Below, in pieces: positions 1 through 7,889 of a stretch of 46,784 bases of DNA. The notes beneath the pieces were generated by a model. That model made no database searches. It was not told the origin of the DNA and saw only the letters and a program-made list of their open reading frames with translations. The position numbers and the translations under genes were made by a program. This stretch comes from an uncultured Candidatus Poseidoniales archaeon (GTDB lineage: Archaea; Thermoplasmatota; Poseidoniia; Poseidoniales; Thalassarchaeaceae): contig CACELO010000008.1 in NCBI GenBank assembly GCA_902560445.1, forward strand, positions 1 to 46,784, written 5' to 3'. Position 1 is the stretch's first letter; each line of letters begins with the position of its first letter.

Positions 1-770
1 CAAAGAGACTGAGCGACTTCATCTTGAATCATATCAACATTCCATATAGCTAACCATTGAGCTTGAAATTCTCCCTCGGCCTGTCGTGTTATTGTCTGTA
101 AAACAGTACCTGTACTTTCTCCGATAGCCGCTACAGCAATACCATCTGAAGAAAGTCGCATCAATAAGCCAACAGGAACTCTAGGCAACCCTCCTGTGAC
201 CAATATCTTACTCCATCCCTCTTCGGGGGTTTCCTTGTAGAGGTCTTCAGCACCACACCATTCAATCTGACAACCACAAGCATCGGCGACGATATCAAGC
301 CGTAGGTCCCCCCACCGTCTTTGTAATTCTGCTCGCCGACTATCCTCCACTTCTACGATCCTCAATTTTGATACTCCCAATTGCATCAAAATCTCAGTCC
401 ACCAATTTCCCCGCGGGGCGACTAACATCACAGAGTCACCGCGTTCAATCTCTAGCATCTGAATAACTTGAGCAGTTTCATAAATACCAGGAAGTAGTGA
501 GTTAGGTGCATCTACATCAGACCACCAAGGCATGCGTAACGCACTTCCTTCGATGTTCTCGCCATCATGCCCTATCGGTAACGGTAGTGCATGCACTCCA
601 CGCGGTGAGCGTAAGAGTACATCACGCAACTCATCATCTTCTATCGCACCCATGAGAACAAGACGCTCAATAGCCTCAGCATGAGGTGCTAAACTCGGCC
701 ATGTTCTAACAAGTGGAAGCGCATTCAAATCGCAGTCAGACCCGTCCTGGACGTTCCAATCCCTCTCCAC
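1..770 (-). CDS. Protein-L-isoaspartate methyltransferase-like protein, 3' end cut by the window edge
   Basis: Read leftward from a GTG at 770; a TAA lies in frame just upstream (791-793), so this is the first usable start. At least 256 codons are present and the C-terminus is missing. The order of segments follows the PCMT family: an N-terminal helix ending RSPRG (VPR in classical enzymes), an alanine/threonine helix IYETAQVIQMLE, the SAM-loop strand, an acidic strand end (IVEVED), then SKILVTGGLPRVP matching the family's 'VTAAAPxxP' strand. The family uses SAM to methylate and help repair damaged aspartyl residues. The glycine-rich SAM loop (usually GTGSGY) reads APRGNWW here, so activity or substrate may differ. 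The family assignment is fairly safe; the function is not. Confidence 0.68.
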   Translation of the reverse strand, partial: MERDWNVQDGSDCDLNALPLVRTWPSLAPHAEAIERLVLMGAIEDDELRDVLLRSPRGVHALPLPIGHDGENIEGSALRMPWWSDVDAPNSLLPGIYETAQVIQMLEIERGDSVMLVAPRGNWWTEILMQLGVSKLRIVEVEDSRRAELQRRWGDLRLDIVADACGCQIEWCGAEDLYKETPEEGWSKILVTGGLPRVPVGLLMRLSSDGIAVAAIGESTGTVLQTITRQAEGEFQAQWLAIWNVDMIQDEVAQSL

Positions 771-871
771 GCTATGTAGTTCTGCAACTTACTCTATTGA
801 AACCCACGCCTCAACGATACCTAGAAGCATCATTTTACACCCTTTTGTGATTGCGGGTTGAATTAATATGT

Positions 872-1651
872 TCAACAAAGTTCTGCAACAGAACCGACCA
901 CTAAACTAGGATTCTGAGGTGCAGCCCCCAAGTCCTCACGAGTGGCTTCACCAGAGAGAACCAGTACTCCATGAACCCCTGCCCTATCGGCCATTTCCAT
1001 ATCTGTATACAATCGATCTCCTACCATTGCACACTCTTCTGGCGAAAGGCCCAGTTCCTCCACTTTGTGAAGAATCATTCCCGCATTTGGTTTACCAGTA
1101 ATATGGCAAGGTTTCTTTCCAGTCGTTGCTTCAAACAATGCCATGTATGCTCCAGTATCTGGCAACCCTCCATCAGGTGATGGACAAACCATATCTGGGT
1201 GGCTAACTACCATGGGAACACCTCGGTGCATTAGGATACTAGCAGTGCTCAATTTCTCGTAAGTTATTTCTGTATCATATCCAAGAACGACGTATTGCGG
1301 GTCGGTCGACCTAGTTTCTATTCCACCATCTTCCAACATTTCTCGCATACCTTCTGTTCCAACAAGATAGGTTTGGTTTATTCCTTCGGCCACCAACCAT
1401 GAGAGTAAATCATGAGTTGATAATAGTACATCATCATCTGTCGCAGGAATATCCATTGCGTGTAATTTTGTGACGTATTGTTTCACAGAGCGGCTTGAGT
1501 TATTTGATAAAAAATACCTCTTGATTCCGGCTTCATCAAGCCGTGAGAGAAATTCTAACGAACCCTCAATCAATTTATCTCCAAGATATATTGTCCCGTC
1601 CAAATCAAGGAATACTGCTTTAATTCCTGCTAGAGTTTCGTCTAGATTCAT
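872..1651 (-). CDS. HAD superfamily phosphatase (NagD/4-nitrophenylphosphatase-like, subclass IIA)
   Basis: A 259-residue protein with all HAD motifs. Motif I is DLDGT (16-20), with Asp16 the expected nucleophile and Asp18 the acid/base. Motif II is FLSNNSS, motif III the lysine of TGKPNAGM, and motif IV MVGDRLYTDMEM. The long cap between motifs II and III, and the order of motifs, fit the HAD-IIA group (NagD, phosphoglycolate and nitrophenyl phosphatases). Such enzymes dephosphorylate small metabolites in the cytoplasm; the substrate cannot be read from sequence. The ATG at 1651 is 9 bases after the stop of the geranylgeranyl reductase gene, so the two are probably co-transcribed. Confidence 0.88.
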   Translation of the reverse strand: MNLDETLAGIKAVFLDLDGTIYLGDKLIEGSLEFLSRLDEAGIKRYFLSNNSSRSVKQYVTKLHAMDIPATDDDVLLSTHDLLSWLVAEGINQTYLVGTEGMREMLEDGGIETRSTDPQYVVLGYDTEITYEKLSTASILMHRGVPMVVSHPDMVCPSPDGGLPDTGAYMALFEATTGKKPCHITGKPNAGMILHKVEELGLSPEECAMVGDRLYTDMEMADRAGVHGVLVLSGEATREDLGAAPQNPSLVVGSVAELC

Positions 1652-1660
1652 GATATCACT

Positions 1661-3037
1661 TCAGGGAAGGACGATAGTCTTGAACAGGAACCAAGGATTC
1701 CAAAGTTCCGTCTGAGCCTCTTTACTGGCGATCATTTCCGACATTATCGTACCAATTTCTTTCTTACGATTCGCCTTTTTTATGAACCAATTTGTAAGCC
1801 TCTTCCACTTCATCATTTTCTGAAGAGTTTTTGAGTTTGTCAACTCTTTACCTAATATTGCCCACAACTCATCCATATATGCTTCGGCAGCCTCTGAAGT
1901 AAAACCACTTGAATGCAAATCCTTATCGAAATGTTTGCTGGTTAACTTGGCAGAAAGCAGGGCATTTCCAATACCTTCTCCACTGAACGGATCAACTAGG
2001 CTGGCGGCGTCTCCAACAGTCATTGCACCCGCCATAGCCCCTCTCCTTGGTTGATGAGAAGGGGGATTTTTCCTAGGAGAGCCAAATGGCAACTGCCAGC
2101 CTTTCCCAGAACCGGGGACCATTTCGGAATTAGCAAATCTTTCTTTGAACCGGGGGTGCTCGCGAATTAACCATTCTTGGGTTTTCTTTAATCCTCTCCA
2201 CCCACCTTTCTTCTTGGCTTCTCTTTCCTCGGAAATCAGCATCCCAATTCCAACGTTGACTACGCCTTCACCCACAGGGAATAACCAAAAATATCCAGGT
2301 ATCACTTCATCAACAAAGTGGATTTCGATTTGCCCTTCGTTCCCTTCGAGGCCCTCCACATTACCCCAATATTCTCGATAACCGCCACAAAAATGATCAT
2401 CATCACGGTGAGGCTCATCAAAAACATCGAGAGTTATTGTTCGAGATACGGGACAATTGTACCCCCCCGCTCCAATGGTAAGAGCGGAGTTGAATACTAA
2501 TTCCTCGGGAGAGCTTCTTCCAAAATTTCCTTTGACTCCTGTGATACGACCACTCTCCCCTTTTCCTTCGACAGTAACTTCAGTCACTGTAAAGCCTTGA
2601 ATTACGGACCCACCATTTTCCCGAACAATCTCTTGACACTTATGGAACATGAGATAGTCAAATTGCTCTCTAGGTAAGGAGTAACCAGATTGTAAACCCT
2701 GTTTTTCGTAAGCCTCTTTTGGCAACATTACCCGAACTTCGGAACCGTTTGCACTTCCGAATACAATCGAGTCAACCACGTAGTGTGGCGACTCATCAAT
2801 CAATTCAAGTACACCTAATTCTTTGGCGTGAGATAGAGATTTACCGCCAACAGCATCACCACAAGGCTTGTCTCTTGGCCAAGCGCCCTTTTCGATTAGA
2901 AGTACCCTACAACCGTTCATCGCATTATAGGCAGCAGCAGCGGAACCGCCCGGGCCCCCACCTACTACGATGACATCAAAATTGGCTCCATCTTCAGGGA
3001 TTTCCCCCGTCTCGATAGGCTGTTTGTAGTCCAGCAT
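1661..3037 (-). CDS. Geranylgeranyl reductase family FAD-dependent oxidoreductase
   Basis: 458 residues. The N-terminal Rossmann fold carries VVGGGPGGSAAA (24-35), followed by the acidic IEKG that binds the FAD ribose. DKPCGDAVGG (56-65) is the PxxYxWG/CG-type motif of geranylgeranyl reductases, and GDAASLVDPFSGEGIGNAL is the second FAD motif. Archaeal members saturate the geranylgeranyl chains of ether lipids; others reduce chlorophyll side chains or quinone precursors. In this context hydrogenation of archaeal membrane lipids is the likely role. ATG 3037 is preceded by a good Shine-Dalgarno sequence (GAGGGGACAGC before ATG). The gene is divergent from cutA and heads a run with the HAD phosphatase. 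Confidence 0.88.
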   Translation of the reverse strand: MLDYKQPIETGEIPEDGANFDVIVVGGGPGGSAAAAYNAMNGCRVLLIEKGAWPRDKPCGDAVGGKSLSHAKELGVLELIDESPHYVVDSIVFGSANGSEVRVMLPKEAYEKQGLQSGYSLPREQFDYLMFHKCQEIVRENGGSVIQGFTVTEVTVEGKGESGRITGVKGNFGRSSPEELVFNSALTIGAGGYNCPVSRTITLDVFDEPHRDDDHFCGGYREYWGNVEGLEGNEGQIEIHFVDEVIPGYFWLFPVGEGVVNVGIGMLISEEREAKKKGGWRGLKKTQEWLIREHPRFKERFANSEMVPGSGKGWQLPFGSPRKNPPSHQPRRGAMAGAMTVGDAASLVDPFSGEGIGNALLSAKLTSKHFDKDLHSSGFTSEAAEAYMDELWAILGKELTNSKTLQKMMKWKRLTNWFIKKANRKKEIGTIMSEMIASKEAQTELWNPWFLFKTIVLP

Positions 3038-3120
3038 GCTGTCCCCTCAGTAGCGCCTAACGTCCTCAGGCATTCAAACTTCACCATCTAATTGATTGCC
3101 TCTACCTATTGCCGGAACAC

Positions 3121-3438
3121 ATGGAAACCGCCGTCTGGGTCGTTCAAACTACACTACCAGGAAATTGGTCTGAGGCAATGGTTGGTGAATGGTGCTTCGA
3201 CTTAGTAGATGCGGGACTTATGGCATGTGCTTATCACTCAAAAATAAGATCAACTTATCGTTGGGGGGGAGCCATTCAGAGCGACCCAGAATGGAGCATT
3301 CAATGCAAAACAAGCGAAACTAGTAAGCAATCCCTCATAGATAAAATTCACTCAAAACACCCGTACGATTTACCTATGGTGGTTTGGTTCAAGGCAGAAA
3401 CCTCCGCGGATTTCGCAGAGTGGGTAAATGAAAAGTAG
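3121..3438 (+). CDS. cutA: CutA-family divalent-ion tolerance protein
   Basis: 105 residues from ATG 3121; a TTG at 3109 in the same frame would add four residues. The protein follows the CutA pattern throughout: an opening strand VWVVQTTLP, the helix DLVDAGLMACAY (classically LVEERLAACVN), the strand STYRWGGAIQSDPEW (IYRWEGKI), the helix ending KIHSKHPYDLPMVV (LHPYEVPEI), and a final FAEWVNEK. CutA forms small trimers with a ferredoxin-like fold, is linked to copper and other divalent-metal tolerance, and is widespread in archaea. The downstream PLP enzyme is separated by a T-rich stretch and a strong palindrome, so co-transcription is uncertain. Confidence 0.9.
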   Translation: METAVWVVQTTLPGNWSEAMVGEWCFDLVDAGLMACAYHSKIRSTYRWGGAIQSDPEWSIQCKTSETSKQSLIDKIHSKHPYDLPMVVWFKAETSADFAEWVNEK

Positions 3439-3445
3439 CCCAATA

Positions 3446-3471
3446 TTTTTCTTTGAACCCTAAGGGTTCAA
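3446..3471 (+). promoter_or_regulatory. T-run plus perfect 8-3-8 palindrome between cutA and the PLP enzyme
   Basis: A run of five T (3446-3450) is followed by TTGAACCC-TAA-GGGTTCAA (3453-3471), a perfect 8-bp inverted repeat with a 3-base spacer. It begins 15 bases after the cutA stop and ends 29 bases before the ATG at 3501. It could be an operator for the downstream sulfur amino-acid gene, an RNA leader hairpin, or part of a cutA terminator. Sequence alone does not decide. Confidence 0.5.
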
Positions 3472-3500
3472 TTGATTTGCTCTTCCTATGTCCGAGGGAC

Positions 3501-4703
3501 ATGAATGAGAAACACTCCGACAAGGAGTTCGCTACCCGAGCAGTATGGTCCGGCACACAAAATATAGAGGGAGCAGCAGTCACCCCGATTTTCAATACAG
3601 CCACATATCAACTGACAGACGAGCGCTATGCTGGATGGGCCGCAGGAGCTCAGCACACTGCACTTTACTCCCGACTTTCCAGCATCAACTCGGAAGGAGT
3701 TGCAATGAAAGTAGCGCAACTAGAAGGCGCCGAGGACGGAGAGGTCTTTGCAAGCGGCATGTCTGCAATATCAACGACTCTGATGTCTCTCTTGTCCAGA
3801 GGAGACCACATGGTAGCAAGCGCAGACTGTTACGGAGGATCTTATGGTTTGATGACAGAGGATTTGCCTAGATTTGGGATTGAAGTTACTATGGCGGATA
3901 TGAGAGACCCAGCATCTTATGAAGCCGCAATACAAGAGAATACCAAGATTCTCTACGTTGAAACTATTACCAATCCAGTAATCAAAGTCTGTGACTTAGA
4001 AGCGATGGCTTCCTTGGCAAAGAAGCACGATTTGATATGCATAGTAGACAACACATTCGCAACACCATGGGCCTGTAATCCAGTCGATTACGGCTTCGAT
4101 TTGGTTATTCATTCGGGGACCAAATATCTCGGAGGCCATTCAGATCTAATTGCTGGAATAGTAGTTGGTCGAAAGGACCTCATCGCAGAGATATTCCCTC
4201 GAAAAGTCCACTTCGGTGGAGCCGCAGACCCACACATGTGCTATTTGCTTGAAAGGGGAATGAGAACTCTTCATGCAAGAATGCCAATCCACACCTCAAA
4301 TTCTGCAGAATTAGCCAGACGACTCGATGCGCATGATATGATAGAACAGGTCAATCACCCTAGTCTTCCGAGCAGCCCAGATTACGAAGTAGCTCAACGA
4401 ACTGTTCCAAAGGGAACTGGTATGATTTCATTTATCGTAAAAGGTGGGGATGAAGCGGCTTTGAAATTCATGAGAAGCTTGGAGATAATTTTCGAAGCAA
4501 CCAGTCTAGGAGGAGTCGAAAGCCTGGTCGAATGCCCATTCAATTCTAGTCACATGTTCGTTCCTGAAGACGTTAGAAATGATGCGGGAATAGTCCCCGG
4601 ATTCGTGAGGATGAGCGTCGGAATTGAGGATGTTGAAGACCTTTGGAAAGACATCTCATCCGCACTTGCAGAAACAGAACAACACCTAGCAACACTAGCT
4701 TGA
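3501..4703 (+). CDS. PLP-dependent Cys/Met metabolism enzyme (cystathionine gamma-synthase/lyase or methionine gamma-lyase type)
   Basis: 400 residues from ATG 3501; an upstream TTG at 3453 lies inside a palindrome and is unlikely to be used. The fold type I PLP signature is clear: IHSGTKYLGGHSD with Lys208 as the Schiff-base lysine, DNTFATP with Asp183 contacting the pyridine nitrogen, ASGMSAIS as the phosphate-binding segment, and YSR (56-58) as the tyrosine/arginine pair that contacts the neighbouring subunit's PLP. Members interconvert cysteine, homocysteine and methionine or cleave them. The usual 'NPT' after YxR is replaced by SSINSEG, so the precise reaction cannot be assigned. The next gene is a LysE-type exporter 9 bases downstream, which suggests a shared amino-acid substrate. 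Confidence 0.88.
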   Translation: MNEKHSDKEFATRAVWSGTQNIEGAAVTPIFNTATYQLTDERYAGWAAGAQHTALYSRLSSINSEGVAMKVAQLEGAEDGEVFASGMSAISTTLMSLLSRGDHMVASADCYGGSYGLMTEDLPRFGIEVTMADMRDPASYEAAIQENTKILYVETITNPVIKVCDLEAMASLAKKHDLICIVDNTFATPWACNPVDYGFDLVIHSGTKYLGGHSDLIAGIVVGRKDLIAEIFPRKVHFGGAADPHMCYLLERGMRTLHARMPIHTSNSAELARRLDAHDMIEQVNHPSLPSSPDYEVAQRTVPKGTGMISFIVKGGDEAALKFMRSLEIIFEATSLGGVESLVECPFNSSHMFVPEDVRNDAGIVPGFVRMSVGIEDVEDLWKDISSALAETEQHLATLA

Positions 4704-4712
4704 GGTGCGGTC

Positions 4713-5312
4713 TTGGACGAGGCAGATTTCGTAGCACTGCTAGTGTTCATCGTACCAATGTGCTTCACTCCGGGCCCAAACAATCTACTCTGCGCCGCTC
4801 ATGGCTCTCAACACGGCTTTCGTGCAACAATCCCCATGACTCTCGGAATGTTAGTCGGCTGGTCTAGTTTGGGCGTGGCAGTAGGTCTCGGCACAGTCTA
4901 TATTGAAGAAAATCAAGAAATTTTCCAAACTTTAACTTGGATAGGTGCAGCATATATCGCTTACCTAGGTTGGAACTTTGCAACCTCCAATCCAAAAATG
5001 CAAGAATCCGAAAAAACAGAGCTACTTGGCTTCAAAACGGGACTAATTCTACAAATTGTGAACGGCAAAGCATGGATCCATTTCCTCGTAATGATGACGA
5101 GTTGGGGACTCTTGTTTGGAAGTGGCGTATCTGGGAAGATTCTGCTAGTGGCAATCAATGCCGCCATCGGCTATCCAGCGGTACTGACTTGGGCAGCATT
5201 TGGTCTGGGCCTCAGCAAAATTTTCTCTTCCCCAGAAAAGACCAGAATCTTGAACGGAGTACTAGGTACATCACTAATTCTAGTAGCAATTTGGGTAGCC
5301 CTTCCCCATTAA
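4713..5312 (+). CDS. LysE/RhtB-family amino-acid exporter
   Basis: 199 residues starting at TTG 4713, the only reasonable start after the previous stop at 4703. The N-terminal membrane segment ends FTPGPNN (18-24), the hallmark of the LysE/RhtB family, followed by GFRATIPMTLGMLVGW and hydrophobic segments near 38-60, 68-90, 110-135, 145-170 and 178-197. The family exports lysine, homoserine, threonine, cysteine or related amino acids through the cytoplasmic membrane. The gene is probably co-transcribed with the Cys/Met-metabolism enzyme. It ends in TTAA (5309-5312), which also supplies the stop codon of the convergent gene. Confidence 0.88.
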   Translation: MDEADFVALLVFIVPMCFTPGPNNLLCAAHGSQHGFRATIPMTLGMLVGWSSLGVAVGLGTVYIEENQEIFQTLTWIGAAYIAYLGWNFATSNPKMQESEKTELLGFKTGLILQIVNGKAWIHFLVMMTSWGLLFGSGVSGKILLVAINAAIGYPAVLTWAAFGLGLSKIFSSPEKTRILNGVLGTSLILVAIWVALPH

Positions 5313-7003
5313 GCAGACCACTGGGCACCAGATACTTCCGCTAACCAATTCATAGAATTGACGTAGTCTTCTTTTGCATCTGGGTCGTCCTTGTTTAGTA
5401 AGGAATCAGCCGCATCCCAAAGTGCAGTCATTGCAGGGACCCAATCTCCCCCTTTGTCTCGACTTGCTTCATCGAACCTCCAAGCATCTGACTCGGTTCG
5501 CTCGTGAACAACAAGCCACGCCCATCCCATTGCCGCATCCAGCCCCTTTGCCTTTCGACACATTGCAACCGTGGAAGCAACACCGTCTTCAGCTCCCTTT
5601 CTAATCAGGGATTCTGCAAAGTCAAGCGGTGAAGGCAAGACTCCTGCTTCCCAAGGCAACCGCTCAAGTTTTCTTGCCGAAGAAACCGACTCATTGAGTT
5701 CTCTGAGGAATGCACCGAATCCTTGCTTCCTTTTCGATTGTTTATTGTGAATAGCCTCAGCCTCTTCCCCTACGAGGCCAAACATAGATTGCAGTATTTC
5801 CATTCCGTTATCCTCCCAAAGAGCAACCAATACGGGGTGGCAAGAACTATCCTCGAATCGAATAACATCATTTTCTGCTTCCAATACAACTCCATCTGAG
5901 CGAACTAAAACACCTCCTTCCAACCCATCCAAAACGATTCCAATTGCTTCTTTTTCATCTTCACTCCCTTGCATATGAGAGAGGAAATCGGTACGCGAAT
6001 CAACATCAAACCAATGATTACCGGTGATGTAACCCTCTTCGATTGAACCCAAAATAGCATTCCTACAAGAGCGTGCGAGTTTATCATCAACTAGTGCTAG
6101 ATTCATCCAAGCGAGTAGAACTTCATCAAGACTTTCTCTCGCTTGAGTAGGCAATTCCCGATCACTAGGCCATCCCGCCGGCCTCCACATCCAATCCGCC
6201 TCAGCCACTGCAGACATCTTTGGCGGCATCATTCCAAGGGCAATCGAGGGAACGAACGGATTCTCACCCGTCTTTGCCAATGCCGCACCGGTAATACCAG
6301 CCTTAATTCCCCCAAATTCTAGTTTCAACCAACCGGAATCTGTGAATTCATCATTTTCGACTATCTCTGCCTCCAAACCTTTCGAGAATCTTACATCGTC
6401 TCCACTCAAATCTATGCTCGATTTTCTCAAACTATCTTCTATCCATTCAGCGGGAGCGCGGGGCTCTTGCCCCGAACAGACAAACCCGCCGTCCCAGGAG
6501 AAGAACCACCAGCCGGCCTTGGCATGGTCGTCCCAAACCAATAATCTGAGACGTGGGTTAGTAAAATTCTGAATCCCAACCATGTGGGATTGTTTTCCGT
6601 TTCCTCTTCGAATAAAACTCGACGCTCCATAGATGGGACTATTGTATACAGAAACCGTCGATGTATCTGCTTCCCCTGCTGCGAGTAAACTACCCGCTAA
6701 GGCTCTCCCGACAACATCGCCTCTTCTCTTCCCCATTCTCTTGCCTAACCATCTACGGTCATGTCGCTTCTTGGAAATGGCATCTACGTCTCTCAAAGTA
6801 GCCGCTAACATATCTCTCCGAGGCTTGCCTAAATTACATTCAATGTCTGGAACGAAAACCTCTGGGTTATCCAACAAAGTCTCAAGATTTTTATCAATTC
6901 TCTGCTGTATCTGCTTCGAGGCCTTTTTTATTCCACGAACACGAACCTTCCTCTTGCGATTTTTATCGCCGGGAAAACTCACCTCGGCTGGGGGTCGTGC
7001 CAT
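5309..7003 (-). CDS. Unrecognised 564-residue soluble protein with a basic N-terminus
   Basis: I do not recognise a family. The protein starts at ATG 7003 behind an excellent Shine-Dalgarno sequence (GGAGGGGACAAT before ATG), so it is surely expressed. Residues 14-95 are strongly basic (runs such as KNRKRKVRVRGIKKASK and GKRMGKRRGD), which suggests nucleic acid or ribosome contact. The middle is rich in aromatic strand-like stretches (RLLVWDDHAKAGWWFFSWDGG). The C-terminal third is helical with several tryptophans. There is no signal peptide or membrane segment. It lies 24 bases downstream of dphB on the same strand, so a link to translation is possible but unproven. A GC-rich inverted repeat (CGGGGC-TCTT-GCCCCG, 6459-6474) sits inside the coding region. 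Confidence 0.8.
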   Translation of the reverse strand: MARPPAEVSFPGDKNRKRKVRVRGIKKASKQIQQRIDKNLETLLDNPEVFVPDIECNLGKPRRDMLAATLRDVDAISKKRHDRRWLGKRMGKRRGDVVGRALAGSLLAAGEADTSTVSVYNSPIYGASSFIRRGNGKQSHMVGIQNFTNPRLRLLVWDDHAKAGWWFFSWDGGFVCSGQEPRAPAEWIEDSLRKSSIDLSGDDVRFSKGLEAEIVENDEFTDSGWLKLEFGGIKAGITGAALAKTGENPFVPSIALGMMPPKMSAVAEADWMWRPAGWPSDRELPTQARESLDEVLLAWMNLALVDDKLARSCRNAILGSIEEGYITGNHWFDVDSRTDFLSHMQGSEDEKEAIGIVLDGLEGGVLVRSDGVVLEAENDVIRFEDSSCHPVLVALWEDNGMEILQSMFGLVGEEAEAIHNKQSKRKQGFGAFLRELNESVSSARKLERLPWEAGVLPSPLDFAESLIRKGAEDGVASTVAMCRKAKGLDAAMGWAWLVVHERTESDAWRFDEASRDKGGDWVPAMTALWDAADSLLNKDDPDAKEDYVNSMNWLAEVSGAQWSA

Positions 7004-7027
7004 ATTGTCCCCTCCATATTCCCCGCT

Positions 7028-7855
7028 TCATGCTTGGTGTCGTCTGCGCTCGTAAGCGTCTCGCTCCAAACCAGTAAATTCGGCAGGTAAAATCAAGCAA
7101 TGTATTCGCCCATCCGCTAATTTCGCTAAATCTTCTAAATCCCCTGATACTACTCTCTGGTCAGAAGTTCCAAGATCACTCAGAAGAATTGCATTCCAAT
7201 TTGTAATTGCAGTAGTCATACTCTCTCTGACTCCCCCCTCGTGCTCAACGAGTTTCTCAAACATCGCTTGAAGGATTTCAACCACTTGTTTTGGTTGCAT
7301 AGGTTGGGGTTTTTCAACACCCATGCCCGTTGGGTCCAAATCTAGCAAAACCAAGGTATGCAGATTATTGGTATAATTTGAATCAATCATTTCCAGAGGA
7401 GAGGTAGGAAGGTATTCTCCATAAGCGAAAGGAAGTGTTACCTGTCGACCAAATCGATATGATTGCAGACCGGATAATGAAACAGCCAGAGAAGTCGCAG
7501 ACAGACCAGGGATTACAGTGAAATTGATACCTTGCTCGGCACAATGTGATTCTAAATCGACATGGGTTGTTGCTTGCATAGGATCTCCAACAACTAACAA
7601 AGCAACCGAATTCTCATTTGCTAGGGATAAAATCTCGGTGGGGTCTTCGACCATGGGCCGCATTGCCTTTTTCCACCCCCCAACCAAACCCTCTAACTGA
7701 CCTTCTTGATTTTCTGGTAAGGTTGCAGTGTACCCCTCTAGAAATCGAAAATCACAAGCTCTAGCATGCTCTATGGCATCGGCCGTCATCAAGCCAAGGT
7801 TACCCGGTCCAAGGCCGATTAGCCAGAGACCCGGAGGGAGCCCGCCGTCCGTCAT
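7028..7855 (-). CDS. dphB: Diphthine synthase (diphthamide methyltransferase)
   Basis: 275 residues if it starts at the ATG of MTDGG (7855); an ATG at 7891 would add 12 residues but run into the start of the divergent gene. It is a tetrapyrrole-methylase-fold SAM enzyme: LWLIGLGPGN at the N-terminus, then FRFLEGYTATLP (DphB has 'EEYTS'), VVGDPMQATTHVDL, VIPGLSATSLAVSLSGLQSYRFG and TLVLLDLDP. Every one of these segments has its counterpart in archaeal Dph5/DphB, which methylates the modified histidine of elongation factor 2 on the way to diphthamide. It is divergent from the Trm5 gene and is followed closely by an unknown basic protein. Confidence 0.88.
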   Translation of the reverse strand: MTDGGLPPGLWLIGLGPGNLGLMTADAIEHARACDFRFLEGYTATLPENQEGQLEGLVGGWKKAMRPMVEDPTEILSLANENSVALLVVGDPMQATTHVDLESHCAEQGINFTVIPGLSATSLAVSLSGLQSYRFGRQVTLPFAYGEYLPTSPLEMIDSNYTNNLHTLVLLDLDPTGMGVEKPQPMQPKQVVEILQAMFEKLVEHEGGVRESMTTAITNWNAILLSDLGTSDQRVVSGDLEDLAKLADGRIHCLILPAEFTGLERDAYERRRHQA

Positions 7856-7889
7856 GGTGAAGCGGGGGGCGTGCCTGCCAGTCATCAAC

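Noticed and set aside
788-833. A 14-codon reading frame upstream of the PCMT-like gene (ATGATG at 833/830, minus strand)
   Set aside because: Very short, no homology, stops at 791-793; probably chance, though a leader peptide cannot be excluded.
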